Assembly (NCBI GenBank): GCA_963751355.1
Contig: CAVVVS010000005.1
Span: 1-64,000 of the forward strand
DNA from: CAVVVS01 sp963751355
GTDB taxonomy: Bacteria > Bacteroidota > Ignavibacteria > Ignavibacteriales > Ignavibacteriaceae
Reading direction: 5' to 3'
DNA length: 64,000 bases
Shown in pieces: positions 29,733-39,037 of this stretch. A model generated the notes under the pieces. It saw only the letters and a list, made by a program, of their open reading frames with translations. It was not told the DNA's origin and did no database searches. Made by a program: the position numbers and the translations under genes. Every line of letters starts with the position of its first letter. Position 1 is the stretch's first letter.

Positions 29733-30109
29733 CTTTAATTAATATTATACTTGCCTTATTATTTATTTCCGTTTCCGCTGTTTGTATTTTTTTTATAATA
29801 TACTTGAAAAAAATTACCGAGCACTTTGAGGAGGTTAATGAAGAATTCCATCTTTTTGTTGAAAACACTATCCCGATATTGAATAACCTGAACAAGATTA
29901 CCCAACGTGTAAACAAGATCATAACCGGAGTTGAAGGATACTGGGAGGAACTCGACCAATCTATCATCACTGTTCGAGGGAAAATCTCGAATTCTGATTT
30001 ATGGGCGAAATTCAAAGACGGACAGACGCGGGTTTTGGTAGTTAACAAAACTTTTAGGGCAATAGTAAAGGGTATTTCTACTTTCTGGCATGAATATAGG
30101 CGAAGGTAA
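29729..30109 (+). CDS. DUF948-like membrane-anchored helical protein
   Basis: This 126-residue protein has one N-terminal membrane helix (about 4-26) and a long helical region, HFEEVNEEFHLFVENTIPIL onward, typical of DUF948 proteins that are often next to YtxH. It overlaps the YtxH gene by 4 bp, so they form a coupled pair. Its precise role is unknown; an envelope scaffold is plausible. Confidence 0.7.
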   Translation: MTLINIILALLFISVSAVCIFFIIYLKKITEHFEEVNEEFHLFVENTIPILNNLNKITQRVNKIITGVEGYWEELDQSIITVRGKISNSDLWAKFKDGQTRVLVVNKTFRAIVKGISTFWHEYRRR

Positions 30110-30190
30110 AATATATTTTTTAGTCGAGTGAGTTGTTAGTCTCGAATACGGTATTAGAACAGTTTTCTAAATAATTTTTTGTTATTAGTC

Positions 30191-30222
30191 AAAATCATTT
30201 TTTTTCATCCTTTTGGGTTAAT
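30191..30222 (+). promoter_or_regulatory. possible shared stress-island element, copy E (weak)
   Basis: AAAATCATTTTTTTTCATCC then TTTTGGGTTAATG resembles the core CTTTTTCATCC(C/T)TTTG of the other copies. It lies about 100 nt before the KaiC relic. Confidence 0.35.
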
Positions 30223-30316
30223 GTTTTGTTTTACAGATTCTTTTTTATAAAAAATATAAAAATATTTTTTGAGAGGAATTAAAATTATATAGTTGTAAAA
30301 GTAATAAAAAGCATAA

Positions 30317-30511
30317 TTGGACGAGATTACCGGCGGAGGATTACCAAAAGGGATACCGACTCTTTTATGCGGAGGCGCCGGATGCGGTAAGACCCTTTTC
30401 GCTGTGGAGTTTCTTGTCCACGGTGCAACGCTATACAACGAACCCGGCGTATTTATTTCGTTCGAAGAAACTGAAAAAGACCTAACTACAAATGTTGCTT
30501 CGTTGGGATAA
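30317..30511 (+). pseudogene. KaiC/RecA-like ATPase relic
   Basis: The frame reads LDEITGGGLPKG, then GGAGCGKTLFAVEF (Walker A), FISFEETEKDLTTNVASLG and a stop. This matches the first part of the KaiC N-terminal ATPase domain. An intact KaiC protein continues for some 400 residues more; here downstream sequence has several stops and no Walker B. The start would be TTG, inside the conserved region, so the 5' end is also missing. Confidence 0.75.
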
Positions 30512-30840
30512 GAACATGTTTCCGATTCGGCTGATTGAATGAACGATATTCCCTCAACGGATATGGTGTTTATGTACGAAATGAGGTTTGCTCTTAATTA
30601 AACTTAGTAACTTATTTAAGGAAGATATTATTCTTTTGACAGTCTCATTCATTCCTAAAGAATATGATAAGATTAAAGATAAAAAGTAATGGTTACTAAC
30701 GAACTAGATTATTCTCAAAGTACAAAAATGTTATTATAATGAGCCTGATTTTTTACCTGCACTTCTATTTACAGAAACGGCTGCTATTTATTGGAACCTT
30801 TGCTAATTTATCCGAGATTTTCATAAATAATCTGATTCCG

Positions 30841-30970
30841 AAGATGTAGTTCCTTTTTCATCCCTTTGCTCGATTTACACTGCCACAACATTTGTCTATC
30901 TTTTTATAGAGTAATAATGTGAATTAATTTATCTCACTTAATCCGTACTGAGTAAAATTAAATCAAGAAT
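30841..30970 (+). promoter_or_regulatory. shared stress-island element, copy B
   Basis: AAGATGTAGTTCCTTTTTCA then TCCCTTTGCTCGATT matches copies A, C and D. ATAGAGTAATAATGTG follows about 42 nt later, and AAATCAAGAAT near the end resembles AAATCAAGGAAT in copy A. The next intact gene is the OmpA-like lipoprotein, about 270 bp beyond it. Confidence 0.65.
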
Positions 30971-31244
30971 TTGATACTTAACAAAAGCTTCTATACAAGC
31001 TATTGAATAATTTATATACTGTACGGGAACCGAGACATCAAGCACAGCAGTAGATACAATCACTGTAGTTTTTAAGCTGATGGCAGTAGCTCAGCGAGCT
31101 AATAATGAAAGTTTTTTTTAGGAATGCTTCTTACAACTAAACTACAATTGCAAAGGTAATCGTTGCTGCTAAATAGAATACTGATTTAGGAATATTGGAT
31201 TCAAGTCTGAATTAAATATAATAAAAAATGAAGGGGTTATAATC

Positions 31245-31916
31245 ATGAAAAAAATAAAAGGGCTAATATTAATTTCAACATTAGTCTTGTCGATTTTTAT
31301 TTATGGGTGCGGCGCAAGTAACACCGTTAAAGGAGGAGCTATTGGCGGAGTTAGCGGCGGTGTAGTTGGTGGTGTAATCGGGCATTATTCGGGTAATACC
31401 GTATTAGGTGCAATTATTGGTGCGGCTGTTGGTGGTACCGCAGGTGCTTTGATTGGAAACTATATGGATAAACAGGCCGAAGAAATGAATAATGATATTG
31501 CCGGTGCAAAAATAGAAAGGGTTGGCGAAGGCATTAAAATCACGTTCGATTCGGGAATTTTATTTGCAACCAATTCATCAACACTACAATCTCAAGCCAA
31601 AACTAATATTGATAAACTCGCTATCATTCTTAACAAATATCCTGATACAAATATTTTGGTAACGGGGCATACCGATTTTGACGGTACAGAGCAATACAAC
31701 CAATCGTTATCCGAAAAACGTGCAAAATCAGTTTCAAATTATACAATGGGACAAGGAATTAATTCATCAAGGCTATCAACTATCGGGTTAGGGGAAGGTG
31801 AACCTATAGCATCAAATGAAACTGCTGAAGGGAAGAGGCTTAATAGAAGAGTTGAGATTGCAATTTTTGCAAATGATAAGCTTAAAGAGGCTGCTGAAAA
31901 CGGCGGACTTAACTGA
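31245..31916 (+). CDS. glycine-zipper OmpA-family lipoprotein
   Basis: The lipobox YGC gives Cys22. A glycine-zipper segment follows (GGAIGGVSGGVVGGVIG and repeats, about 28-72). The C-terminal OmpA domain (about 95-215) contains ITFDSGILFATNSS, VTGHTDFDGTEQYN, LSEKRAKSVSNY and RLNRRVEI, the peptidoglycan-binding motif. It should tether the outer membrane to the cell wall. AAGGGG lies before the ATG. The shared element B lies upstream. Confidence 0.92.
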   Translation: MKKIKGLILISTLVLSIFIYGCGASNTVKGGAIGGVSGGVVGGVIGHYSGNTVLGAIIGAAVGGTAGALIGNYMDKQAEEMNNDIAGAKIERVGEGIKITFDSGILFATNSSTLQSQAKTNIDKLAIILNKYPDTNILVTGHTDFDGTEQYNQSLSEKRAKSVSNYTMGQGINSSRLSTIGLGEGEPIASNETAEGKRLNRRVEIAIFANDKLKEAAENGGLN

Positions 31917-32296
31917 TAGTTCTTTATTAATTACGACGAGAACTTAATTTTTCTTTTTTGTAAGGCTTTGCGAAGGACTATGCTGAACGGATTCATGGGC
32001 ACTAAATATCAATAATGAAAAGCAAAGTGTCCATGAATTTTGAATATTCTTTTACAGCATTTGAAAATCGAATAAAAGTATAAAAAAAATATTCTGAAAT
32101 TAGAAACGGAAAAAATAGTTTATAATTTATTCCTTCGCATTGCAGAATATAATAATCCTGACAATGTTAGAATTTTAATCCATCCAAAAGATTTAGATCC
32201 TTTTTCATCCCTTTGCTCGATTGAATTACTCTATTTCTCTTAATAGATTAAACCAGGATTGAAACATTTTAAATTTGTACAGAAGGGATACTTACT
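31917..32296. other. intergenic region with shared element C
   Basis: The left part has no recognisable feature. The right part holds element C at 32186-32264, upstream of the lmo0937-type gene. Confidence 0.55.
32186..32264 (+). promoter_or_regulatory. shared stress-island element, copy C
   Basis: AAAAGATTTAGATCCTTTTT then CATCCCTTTGCTCGATTGAA is nearly identical to copy D and closely related to A and B. TAATAGATTAAACC follows about 33 nt later. It lies about 110 nt before the lmo0937-type start codon. Confidence 0.7.
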
Positions 32297-32446
32297 ATGT
32301 TATATCTAATAGCGGTAGCTTTAATAGTTTTGTGGCTTTTAGGGCTGCTCACTTCATTCACTGCGGGCGGTGTTATTCACGTTCTGCTAGTAATTGCAAT
32401 TATAATGATATTGCTCAGAATTATTAGAGGACATCGTGCGGTTTAA
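32297..32446 (+). CDS. lmo0937-type small membrane protein
   Basis: This 49-residue protein starts MLYLIAVALIVLWLLGLLTS, then FTAGGVIHVLLVIAIIMILL and ends RIIRGHRAV. The WLLGL-x-TS-x-T-GG-IH pattern is that of the lmo0937 family of small two-helix membrane proteins, widespread and often stress-induced, of unknown function. AAGGGA lies about 10 nt before the ATG. The AI-2E-type gene follows after 20 bp, so both probably share the element-C transcript. Confidence 0.85.
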   Translation: MLYLIAVALIVLWLLGLLTSFTAGGVIHVLLVIAIIMILLRIIRGHRAV

Positions 32447-32466
32447 TACTGCATTATAGGCAATAC

Positions 32467-33558
32467 ATGGATAAAATTGCTAATCCTTTTGGCGGCGTAC
32501 ACTGGCTTGTTATCGCAGCTGCTCTAGTAATCATAATTGCTGGAATAAATCTGGCTCAGTCGATTATTGTATTTTCTATTGTTTCCATGTTTTTAGCTTT
32601 GATAGGAACACCTCCTGTACTCTGGCTCGAGCGGAAACGCATTCCTTCCATTCTTTCGGTGGCAATGGTAGTATCTGTCATGGTTATTATTCTACTAATG
32701 ATTGGTGCATTAATCGGGACATCCCTTAAAAGTTTTTCCGACTCTCTGCCTTTTTATCAGATGCGCATACAAGAACAAGTCAGGGCATTTGAAGCCCTGC
32801 TTGCAAGCAAGGGAATTAACATCACCGACAAGTTACTATTAAAGTATGTTAATCCGGAAAGTATAATGGAACTTACTGCCGGACTGCTTACTGGATTAAG
32901 CTCGGTACTTTCCAATATTGTTCTTATTCTTCTAACTGTAACTTTTGTACTGCTTGAAGTTTCGAGTTTTCCCGTTAAGCTTCGTAAAGTTCTCGGTAAC
33001 CAGGAAGCTATATTTCCACGATTCACCAAGTTTGTAATTGATATCAGACAATATGTAATTATCGCGACTTTAATTAATCTTTCTGCAGGCATTTTGATCG
33101 GGATATGGTTATCCATTTTCGGTGTTAAGTATCCTGTCCTCTGGGGATTCCTTTTCTTTCTGCTTCATTATATACCCAATATAGGTGCATATATAGCAGC
33201 AATTCCCGCAATTCTTTTTGCACTTATCCAATTAGGATTAGGTGTTGCAGTAATTGTAGCTGCAGGATATCTTTTAGTTGGTTTTACAATTGGTAATATT
33301 GTTCAGCCGAAACTCATGGGGAGGAATCTTGGTTTATCCACGTTAGTTGTCTTCCTCTCTCTGATATTTTGGGGAAGTCTGCTCGGTTTAGTCGGTGCGG
33401 TTTTAAGTATACCACTTACTATGAGTATGAAGTTCGCATTTGAAAGCAACGAAGAAACGAAGTGGATTGCCATTCTGCTAGGTCCGGAAAAATCCGTTGA
33501 AGTCGGATTTCAGGTGTCCAAGGAAGAGAAAACAGCATATGAAAAAAATGAAGATTAG
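32467..33558 (+). CDS. AI-2E-family transporter
   Basis: This 363-residue protein has about eight hydrophobic segments in the AI-2E transporter arrangement. PVLWGFLFFLLHYIPNIGAYIAAIPAILFA is present, followed by the conserved VQPKLMGRNLGLSTLVVFLSL segment and GLVGAVLSIPLT. The family includes the autoinducer exporter TqsA and Na+/H+ antiporters. Which activity applies here is unknown. It is 20 bp after the lmo0937-type gene. Confidence 0.92.
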   Translation: MDKIANPFGGVHWLVIAAALVIIIAGINLAQSIIVFSIVSMFLALIGTPPVLWLERKRIPSILSVAMVVSVMVIILLMIGALIGTSLKSFSDSLPFYQMRIQEQVRAFEALLASKGINITDKLLLKYVNPESIMELTAGLLTGLSSVLSNIVLILLTVTFVLLEVSSFPVKLRKVLGNQEAIFPRFTKFVIDIRQYVIIATLINLSAGILIGIWLSIFGVKYPVLWGFLFFLLHYIPNIGAYIAAIPAILFALIQLGLGVAVIVAAGYLLVGFTIGNIVQPKLMGRNLGLSTLVVFLSLIFWGSLLGLVGAVLSIPLTMSMKFAFESNEETKWIAILLGPEKSVEVGFQVSKEEKTAYEKNED

Positions 33559-33864
33559 ATATTTATAATTAATGAAATAAACTTTGGCTATGTAAAATTG
33601 GGATGCTTGCAAGTCTTGAAACCGGAATTAAAAGAATTTTATTATGCTCATAGAATAATAAAACAAGATTTAAAGTATGAGCTCAATGTTCAGCAATTAG
33701 CCTATCGAAAAGGGACTTCCTGAAGTGAATTATTTATACACCCAAAAGATTTAGATCCTTTTTCATCCTTTTGCTCTATTGAACAATCCTAAATTCCTCC
33801 ATATTATATATAGTGATTAACAAGGTTATCGCATAAAATCTGTTAATTCAAATAAAATGGAGCT
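33559..33864. other. intergenic region with shared element D
   Basis: The left part shows nothing recognisable. Element D occupies 33744-33820, immediately upstream of the coiled-coil lipoprotein gene. Confidence 0.55.
33744..33820 (+). promoter_or_regulatory. shared stress-island element, copy D
   Basis: AAAAGATTTAGATCCTTTTT then CATCCTTTTGCTCTATTGAA matches copy C almost base for base. TATATAGTGATTAAC follows about 38 nt later. It ends some 45 nt before the lipoprotein gene. Confidence 0.7.
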
Positions 33865-34263
33865 ATGCTGCTGATTTCACGATTACTAGTAACCGGTTGT
33901 GAAAATAATAGAGAAAATGCAAAAGATAATGTTAAACAAGCAAACCAGTATATGATGGATGTGCAGGCCCAAACTGAGAAGGAATGGCAGCAATTTGACA
34001 TCGATGCTAAATCAAAAATTGATGCTAATCAAAAGAACCTTGATGATTTTAAAGAGGCTATGAAAAAAACGAGCACAAAATTCAAAGCTAAATATGAGAA
34101 CAAAGTGCTCACATTAGAGCAAAAAAATATTGAATTGAAGAAACAATTAAATGAATATCAGTATAAAGGAAAAGATAATTGGGAAAAATTCAAACCCAGG
34201 TTCAATAATAATTTGGATAGTGTTGAGAATACTCTAAAGAGTATATTTGAAAAAAAGGACTAA
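33865..34263 (+). CDS. coiled-coil lipoprotein-like protein (sll1863-like stress family)
   Basis: This 132-residue protein has a short hydrophobic start ending in LLVTGCEN, which could be a lipobox (Cys12), though the signal is short and the true start may lie a little upstream. The rest is a continuous charged helix with heptad character (about 20-130) containing KFKAKYENKV and ENTLKSIFEK. The composition resembles sll1863-type stress proteins. GGAG lies before the ATG. It is preceded by shared element D. Confidence 0.65.
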   Translation: MLLISRLLVTGCENNRENAKDNVKQANQYMMDVQAQTEKEWQQFDIDAKSKIDANQKNLDDFKEAMKKTSTKFKAKYENKVLTLEQKNIELKKQLNEYQYKGKDNWEKFKPRFNNNLDSVENTLKSIFEKKD

Positions 34264-34521
34264 ACGTTGATTGATTTTTCAATCGCTCAAGTTGATTCGT
34301 TCAATTAAGCTTAGACAAAGAACCAATCCGCCTCGATAAAGGCTTTCTACTTGGGGTCGATCGGGGAGGCAGCTGGTAATGTTGAAAACTTGGAAATTTT
34401 GTAAGCATGGTTCAGTTGTACCGGGAAGTTATTATTGCATATACAGAATTATGCAGCAGAATAATAAAAACTTGAAACAGTGCAGATTCGGTGAGTAATA
34501 AATTATGAAAGGAGAAACTTT

Positions 34522-34713
34522 ATGTCATTGATTGGATTAGTAATAACCTTGGTTGTCGTTGGGGTGGCTCTATGGTTGATTAACAGCTTTATTCCGATGC
34601 AGACTACCATCAAAAAAATCTTGAATGCTGTGGTGATTATTGTGGTTATTCTCTGGCTATTGAGTGCTTTTGGAGTCATGGACAGTCTAAGTACGATTCA
34701 TATTGGTGCATAA
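34522..34713 (+). CDS. Thivi_2564-type small membrane protein
   Basis: This 63-residue protein has two membrane helices: SLIGLVITLVVVGVALWLIN, then FIPMQTTIKKILNAVVII and VVILWLLSAFGVM. The FIPM-IKKILN linker is characteristic of the Thivi_2564 family, which has no known function. AAAGGAG precedes the ATG. It probably belongs to the same envelope/stress group, but no copy of the shared element was found directly before it. Confidence 0.8.
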   Translation: MSLIGLVITLVVVGVALWLINSFIPMQTTIKKILNAVVIIVVILWLLSAFGVMDSLSTIHIGA

Positions 34714-35167
34714 TTGAATTAAGGCCTGTTGTTAAATTAACATCCCAAAGTTATGACGACCGATAAAACATGATGCTGTAATGCAGTATGTTCAGCTTTC
34801 AAATTAATTGGAAATGCTTGAAGTAGTGATTATTATGTCCTCATTTTAAAGGAGTTATATAGGGGAAAATAATCACTTGAAAACTAACAACTGCCGTCAT
34901 TTGCTCAAAACGACCTTTTATTTGAAGTTAGAATCGTAAACCTTTAATGAAAGCATAATACGGTAGTGAAATTTTTGATGTATCTATTTTCTATTTTTAT
35001 TTTTACTTTTCAACAATTGGGGAATATATTGTCTAAATAATTTATTCATAATGATAGAATAATTGTTCTCATATTTTTCAGAGTAACAGTTTAATGACAA
35101 ATTAATTAGCAAATATCTGATGAACATTCAGCATTACACATCAATACCTTAATTGAAAGACTGGTAA
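34714..35167. other. intergenic region, nothing recognised
   Basis: AT-rich stretch between the Thivi_2564-type and LysE-type genes. No hairpin terminator, repeat, RNA or open frame with family features was found. Confidence 0.5.
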
Positions 35168-35779
35168 ATGGAATTTATTATTTTATTTAAGGGCATTTTT
35201 ATTGGCTTTGCTATGGCAGTACCGGTAGGGCCGATTGGAATTATCTGTATCCGAAAAACACTTACCGAGGGACGAATGAGAGGTTTTGTTATTGGACTTG
35301 GAGCAGCAACTGCCGATTTTTTTTACGGTTGTGTTGCTGCATTCGGGCTTACTTTTATTTCGAATACTCTTATTAGTCAAAAGGTATGGATACGCCTGGT
35401 TGGAGGTGTACTTCTATTATACCTGGGTATAAGAACATTTCGAGCTAAACCTAAAGATCCTAAAGCTCACATCAATAGTAGTGGAATTTTTAAATCATAT
35501 CTCACAACAGTTTTACTAACTCTGACTAATCCTTTATCCGTATTTGCTTTTCTTGCCGTGTTTGCCGCACTAGGCTTAGGAAGTGATCTAGGTAATTTTT
35601 CTGCGGCAGCTCTTGTTGTAGGTGTTTTTATTGGTTCAAGTCTATGGTTTTTGTCTCTTAGCTCCGGTGTTATCCTTTTTAGAAAAAAGCTGGATATGGG
35701 GGGGCTTCGGTGGGTAAATAGAATTGCCGGTATTTTAATAATTATTTCGGGTGTTATTATCATGGTGAGTCTGTTATGA
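35168..35779 (+). CDS. LysE-family translocator
   Basis: This 203-residue protein has six hydrophobic segments and the LysE/RhtB motifs: FIGFAMAVPVGPIGIICIRKTL at the start, GLGAATADFFYGCVAAFGL, GGVLLLYLGIRTF and the LTNPLSVFAFLAVFA segment. The family exports amino acids or related small molecules. The substrate is not predictable. It is monocistronic. Confidence 0.9.
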   Translation: MEFIILFKGIFIGFAMAVPVGPIGIICIRKTLTEGRMRGFVIGLGAATADFFYGCVAAFGLTFISNTLISQKVWIRLVGGVLLLYLGIRTFRAKPKDPKAHINSSGIFKSYLTTVLLTLTNPLSVFAFLAVFAALGLGSDLGNFSAAALVVGVFIGSSLWFLSLSSGVILFRKKLDMGGLRWVNRIAGILIIISGVIIMVSLL

Positions 35780-35843
35780 ATGCTGTTTCTCTATTCCCGG
35801 TGAAGTTTAATAATAGACAATTGTTTAACTTGATGGATATACC

Positions 35844-36641
35844 TTACTTATAAATGATCCTTAGTCCAAAATCATTATTTTGAAAATCCACGCATGGAAT
35901 TTCTAATCTTTTATTATCATCTCCTTTTTTAACAAACGCAAATCCGTTGACGGGATTGGAAAGTATGATCTTTATATTATCATCCTTAAACCTAATTTCA
36001 TGATTATGATTTTTAACCGGCTCTTCTATTACTTCGGTGAGATATTTAAAATTGTTTCTAATGTAATCGGAAGTTAATGTAACGCCAGGATTATACCAAT
36101 CGAGTGTATCCGGAATTTTATAAATATCAGCGCTTAGGGTTACCGAATCATTAACATCTCTCCTGTAGAATCCGCTTAAATAATTAATCAGATTGTAATT
36201 ATTTCCAATCATAGCATCTTCCGGTAAGAATTTCATGAAGAAAACATCTTTATTGATGTGAGCGGAAAAATAATCATCCAGCATATTGTAAGTAATTGTA
36301 ATATCCCTTTCCAGGCTGTCTCCTTCAGTAAGTATAGCGGATACCTTTGATGTATTGATATCATTTCTCGTACTAACGAAAGAGACTAAATAATCTCCCG
36401 AACTTAAATCTGAAAAAATGTAATTACCGGACTTATCGCAGATGGTGCTTGTTGATAGATAGCTTTTTGAGCTTTTAAGTTCAACTTTTGCGTAGCCGGC
36501 TGAAGAACCGTCCAAAAATTTTACTTTGCCGTAAACAGAATTGTTAGATAATTGAGCAGGGGAAGTTGGGGAATTATTTTTTTTACAAGCACTAAAAAGG
36601 AATATGATTATTATTGCAGATGATAAAAACAGATGTTTCAA
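35844..36641 (-). CDS. lipoprotein with carboxypeptidase-regulatory-like domain
   Basis: The signal ends in LFSAC (Cys19). A KKNNSPTSPA linker is followed by a beta-sandwich of the carboxypeptidase regulatory-like type: VYGKVKFLDGSSAGYAKVEL, DKSGNYIFSDLSSGDYLVSF (about 37-90). The C-terminal 150 residues show no family I recognise. It is a predicted outer-envelope lipoprotein of unknown role, monocistronic. Confidence 0.75.
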   Translation of the reverse strand: MKHLFLSSAIIIIFLFSACKKNNSPTSPAQLSNNSVYGKVKFLDGSSAGYAKVELKSSKSYLSTSTICDKSGNYIFSDLSSGDYLVSFVSTRNDINTSKVSAILTEGDSLERDITITYNMLDDYFSAHINKDVFFMKFLPEDAMIGNNYNLINYLSGFYRRDVNDSVTLSADIYKIPDTLDWYNPGVTLTSDYIRNNFKYLTEVIEEPVKNHNHEIRFKDDNIKIILSNPVNGFAFVKKGDDNKRLEIPCVDFQNNDFGLRIIYK

Positions 36642-37038
36642 GTCAGAAATCCCCTTAAATATTAGAGCAACAAAAGAATTCGAATCACAATTTAATGTAT
36701 AAATATAACCAAAAAAATAATCTCATAAAGATATTTTTGTTATTTAATATTCATAAAATCATTTGAATGGAGAGGGAATTTTAGTAAGGGGTACTGATAA
36801 GGGGATTAAGAAATTCGAAAACCGCTTAAGGAACCGCTTCTGCAATTTATATTATACTCGGAAAAGGGATACTAAGAATTGCTGTTTAGAAGCATACTAA
36901 CAACTTTTTTTTCTGCAAATAACTTCTCACCAATGGATTGAACATATTATCCTAGTATTTTAATCCCTTTAGTCTATCAAAATAATTTTTAATTCTTTTT
37001 TGCTGGTTAATCTTAAGCTGTCAACTTGAGTTATTAAT
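36642..37038. other. intergenic region, nothing recognised
   Basis: AT-rich stretch between two minus-strand genes. I see no terminator, repeat or coding signal. Confidence 0.5.
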
Positions 37039-37622
37039 TTACCATGCATAACCAATATCAAAACGAAGTGCAGGTGCTGCGCCGTTATAGCTTCCTAAAT
37101 TATTATTCGAATCCGAAACAGAACCGAAATAATAATCCAACCCAATACCCAAGCCCATAGCAAATTCTTCGCCCGGGAACCACTGCCATCCGATCAGCAC
37201 ACCTAAAGAAAAAGGATCAGACGAAACATTGCCGGAAGTAAGATGGTTATATGAAATATTAGGTGCTATATAAAAGCCCCGCATATTTTTTCCATTCGGA
37301 TAAATTCTTGTTTCAAAGTTAGCTCCAAATCCGTCAATACCGGATAAAGTCGGTATTTGAAAACCGCCGCCGATAACTATTCGTTCCGATGTTTGATGAT
37401 AGTAAGAAAAATTGTAGAATAAAAGAAATTTTAGAGGATTAACAATAATCATGTTGGTCCGTGGTGTAATATCCTGGGTTTTGGAAATGATAACGGATTC
37501 CAAAACTGTTGTATCACCCTTTGTTGTTGTTACTGTTTTCCTTACTCTTTGGTTTTATCCTGGCAAACGGAGGTGTTTGAAAACAACAAAACCGCGAATA
37601 ACATAATTGCTATTATTTTCAT
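37039..37622 (-). pseudogene. outer-membrane beta-barrel protein, frameshifted
   Basis: On the minus strand an ATG at 37622, preceded by AGGGA, opens a signal peptide (MKIIAIMLFAVLLFSNTSVC) and runs to QDKTKE-stop. Shifting frame by one base near 37541-37550 continues KTVTTTKGDTTVLESV and then a small barrel ending in LRFDIGYAW, with GLGIGLDYYFG near the end. Together they make a protein of about 190 residues with a signal peptide and aromatic terminus. Either the gene is newly broken or the base is a sequence error. Confidence 0.65.
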
Positions 37623-38039
37623 TGTCGTCCCTGGTTAACTATAAATAAAAGCATGCTAAAATCTCAGCAAAATGTAACCAATAACTTTTTATCAGGCAAG
37701 ATTAAAAAATGACTTTCGATAAATGTTTTTTGTGTCTTATGAATCTTGTTAAAAACTAATTCAAACTTTTAATATTAATCTTTGAGAAAAATAAGGAAAT
37801 AACAAAAGAATGGAACTTGGCTGCGGTTAAGGTTAATACCGAATAACCATTACTGCCAACATATAATTTCAAATTCAATACTTGCTGTGTTGTATTGTTT
37901 ATAGCAAAGTGAAATTGAGATAAAGTTATCTATCTGTGTATATTTTCAACCGATATTTTGCCCTGTACATGTCCCTTATAATTTATCACTTTTATTTTGA
38001 ATAATATTGTTTAAATTCGAACAAAGAGAGGAGTATAAT
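37623..38039. other. intergenic region, nothing recognised
   Basis: Divergent intergenic space between the frameshifted barrel gene and the pirin gene. It is AT-rich with no repeat or RNA seen. Confidence 0.5.
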
Positions 38040-38945
38040 ATGTCGATCCGTCCGGTTAAAAAAATTATTCAAGCCAGACCGGCAATTGAAGGAGCAGGAG
38101 TAAATCTCCGGAGAGCGATCGGTTTCGGAGATCCTTCCGAATCGGATCCGTTTTTGCTTTTAGATGATTTTAGAAACGAACGACCTGAAGATTATCTTGC
38201 CGGATTTCCATGGCACCCTCACCGCGGAATAGAAACTATTACTTATGTCCTTGCCGGAAGTGTTGAACATGGAGACAGCATGGGAAACAAAGGTGTCATT
38301 TCATCCGGCGATATTCAATGGATGACAGCCGGCAGCGGAATTATTCATCAGGAAATGCCGAAAGGTGACAACGCGGGAAGAATGCACGGTTTTCAGCTTT
38401 GGGCAAATTTGCCTTCTTCGCTGAAGATGACTTCACCGCGATATCAAGAAATAAAATCAAATGATATCCCAGAGGTAACCGAAGATGACGGAACTGCTGC
38501 ACGAATTATCTGTAGTAACTTTTGGGGAAAAGTCGGTCCGGTTGAGGGTATAGCTGCCAATCCTATTTATGTGGACGTATCGGTACCTCCGGGAAAAAAG
38601 AAGTCATTACCGATTGATACAAGGAACAATGCGTTTGCTTATGTGTTTGCAGGTTCGGGAAAATTCTGTAATGCTTCCGGTCCGCTTGCTGTTCCTACTG
38701 AAAGTGTGGGCTGGTCGGACACAACTCCGCCGGTAGAAGCACAGAACCGTTCACTTATACTTTTTGACAGCGGGGATGAAGTTACCGTTCAGGCAGGTGA
38801 TGAGGGAATTCGATTTCTTCTAATCTCAGGAAAACCATTGAAAGAACCTGTGGCATGGTACGGTCCAATAGTTATGAACACTCAGGACGAACTCAGAAAA
38901 GCATTTCAGGAACTTCAATCCGGAACATTTTTAAAACCTAAATAA
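38040..38945 (+). CDS. pirin-family cupin protein
   Basis: The N-terminal cupin carries the metal-binding signature FPWHPHRGIETITYV and ends GDIQWMTAGSGIIHQE. The C-terminal cupin starts near residue 160 (IYVDVSVPPGKKK). The length (301 residues) fits pirins, iron-binding proteins that include quercetinase-like enzymes. AGAGAGGAG lies 7 nt before the ATG at 38040, so I reject the upstream in-frame TTG at 38007. It is monocistronic and no substrate is implied by context. Confidence 0.92.
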   Translation: MSIRPVKKIIQARPAIEGAGVNLRRAIGFGDPSESDPFLLLDDFRNERPEDYLAGFPWHPHRGIETITYVLAGSVEHGDSMGNKGVISSGDIQWMTAGSGIIHQEMPKGDNAGRMHGFQLWANLPSSLKMTSPRYQEIKSNDIPEVTEDDGTAARIICSNFWGKVGPVEGIAANPIYVDVSVPPGKKKSLPIDTRNNAFAYVFAGSGKFCNASGPLAVPTESVGWSDTTPPVEAQNRSLILFDSGDEVTVQAGDEGIRFLLISGKPLKEPVAWYGPIVMNTQDELRKAFQELQSGTFLKPK

Positions 38946-39037
38946 TGATTACACATAAAAATGAATCAATGTCTTAAAAAAAAATATAACCCAAGCTACA
39001 TACATATTATAATAAAAAAATCTTCTGGAATTATATC

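Larger units (their letters stand above)
30110..31244. other. degraded region of the stress island
   Basis: More than 1.1 kb without an intact gene. It holds a KaiC relic (30317-30511), a possible fifth copy of the shared element just before it (30191-30222), and copy B of that element (30841-30970). The rest shows broken frames and no recognisable product. Confidence 0.6.

Noticed and set aside
31011..31140. Short open stretch before the OmpA-like lipoprotein that vaguely resembled a BON-domain gene
   Set aside because: No start, frame or conserved motif could be supported.
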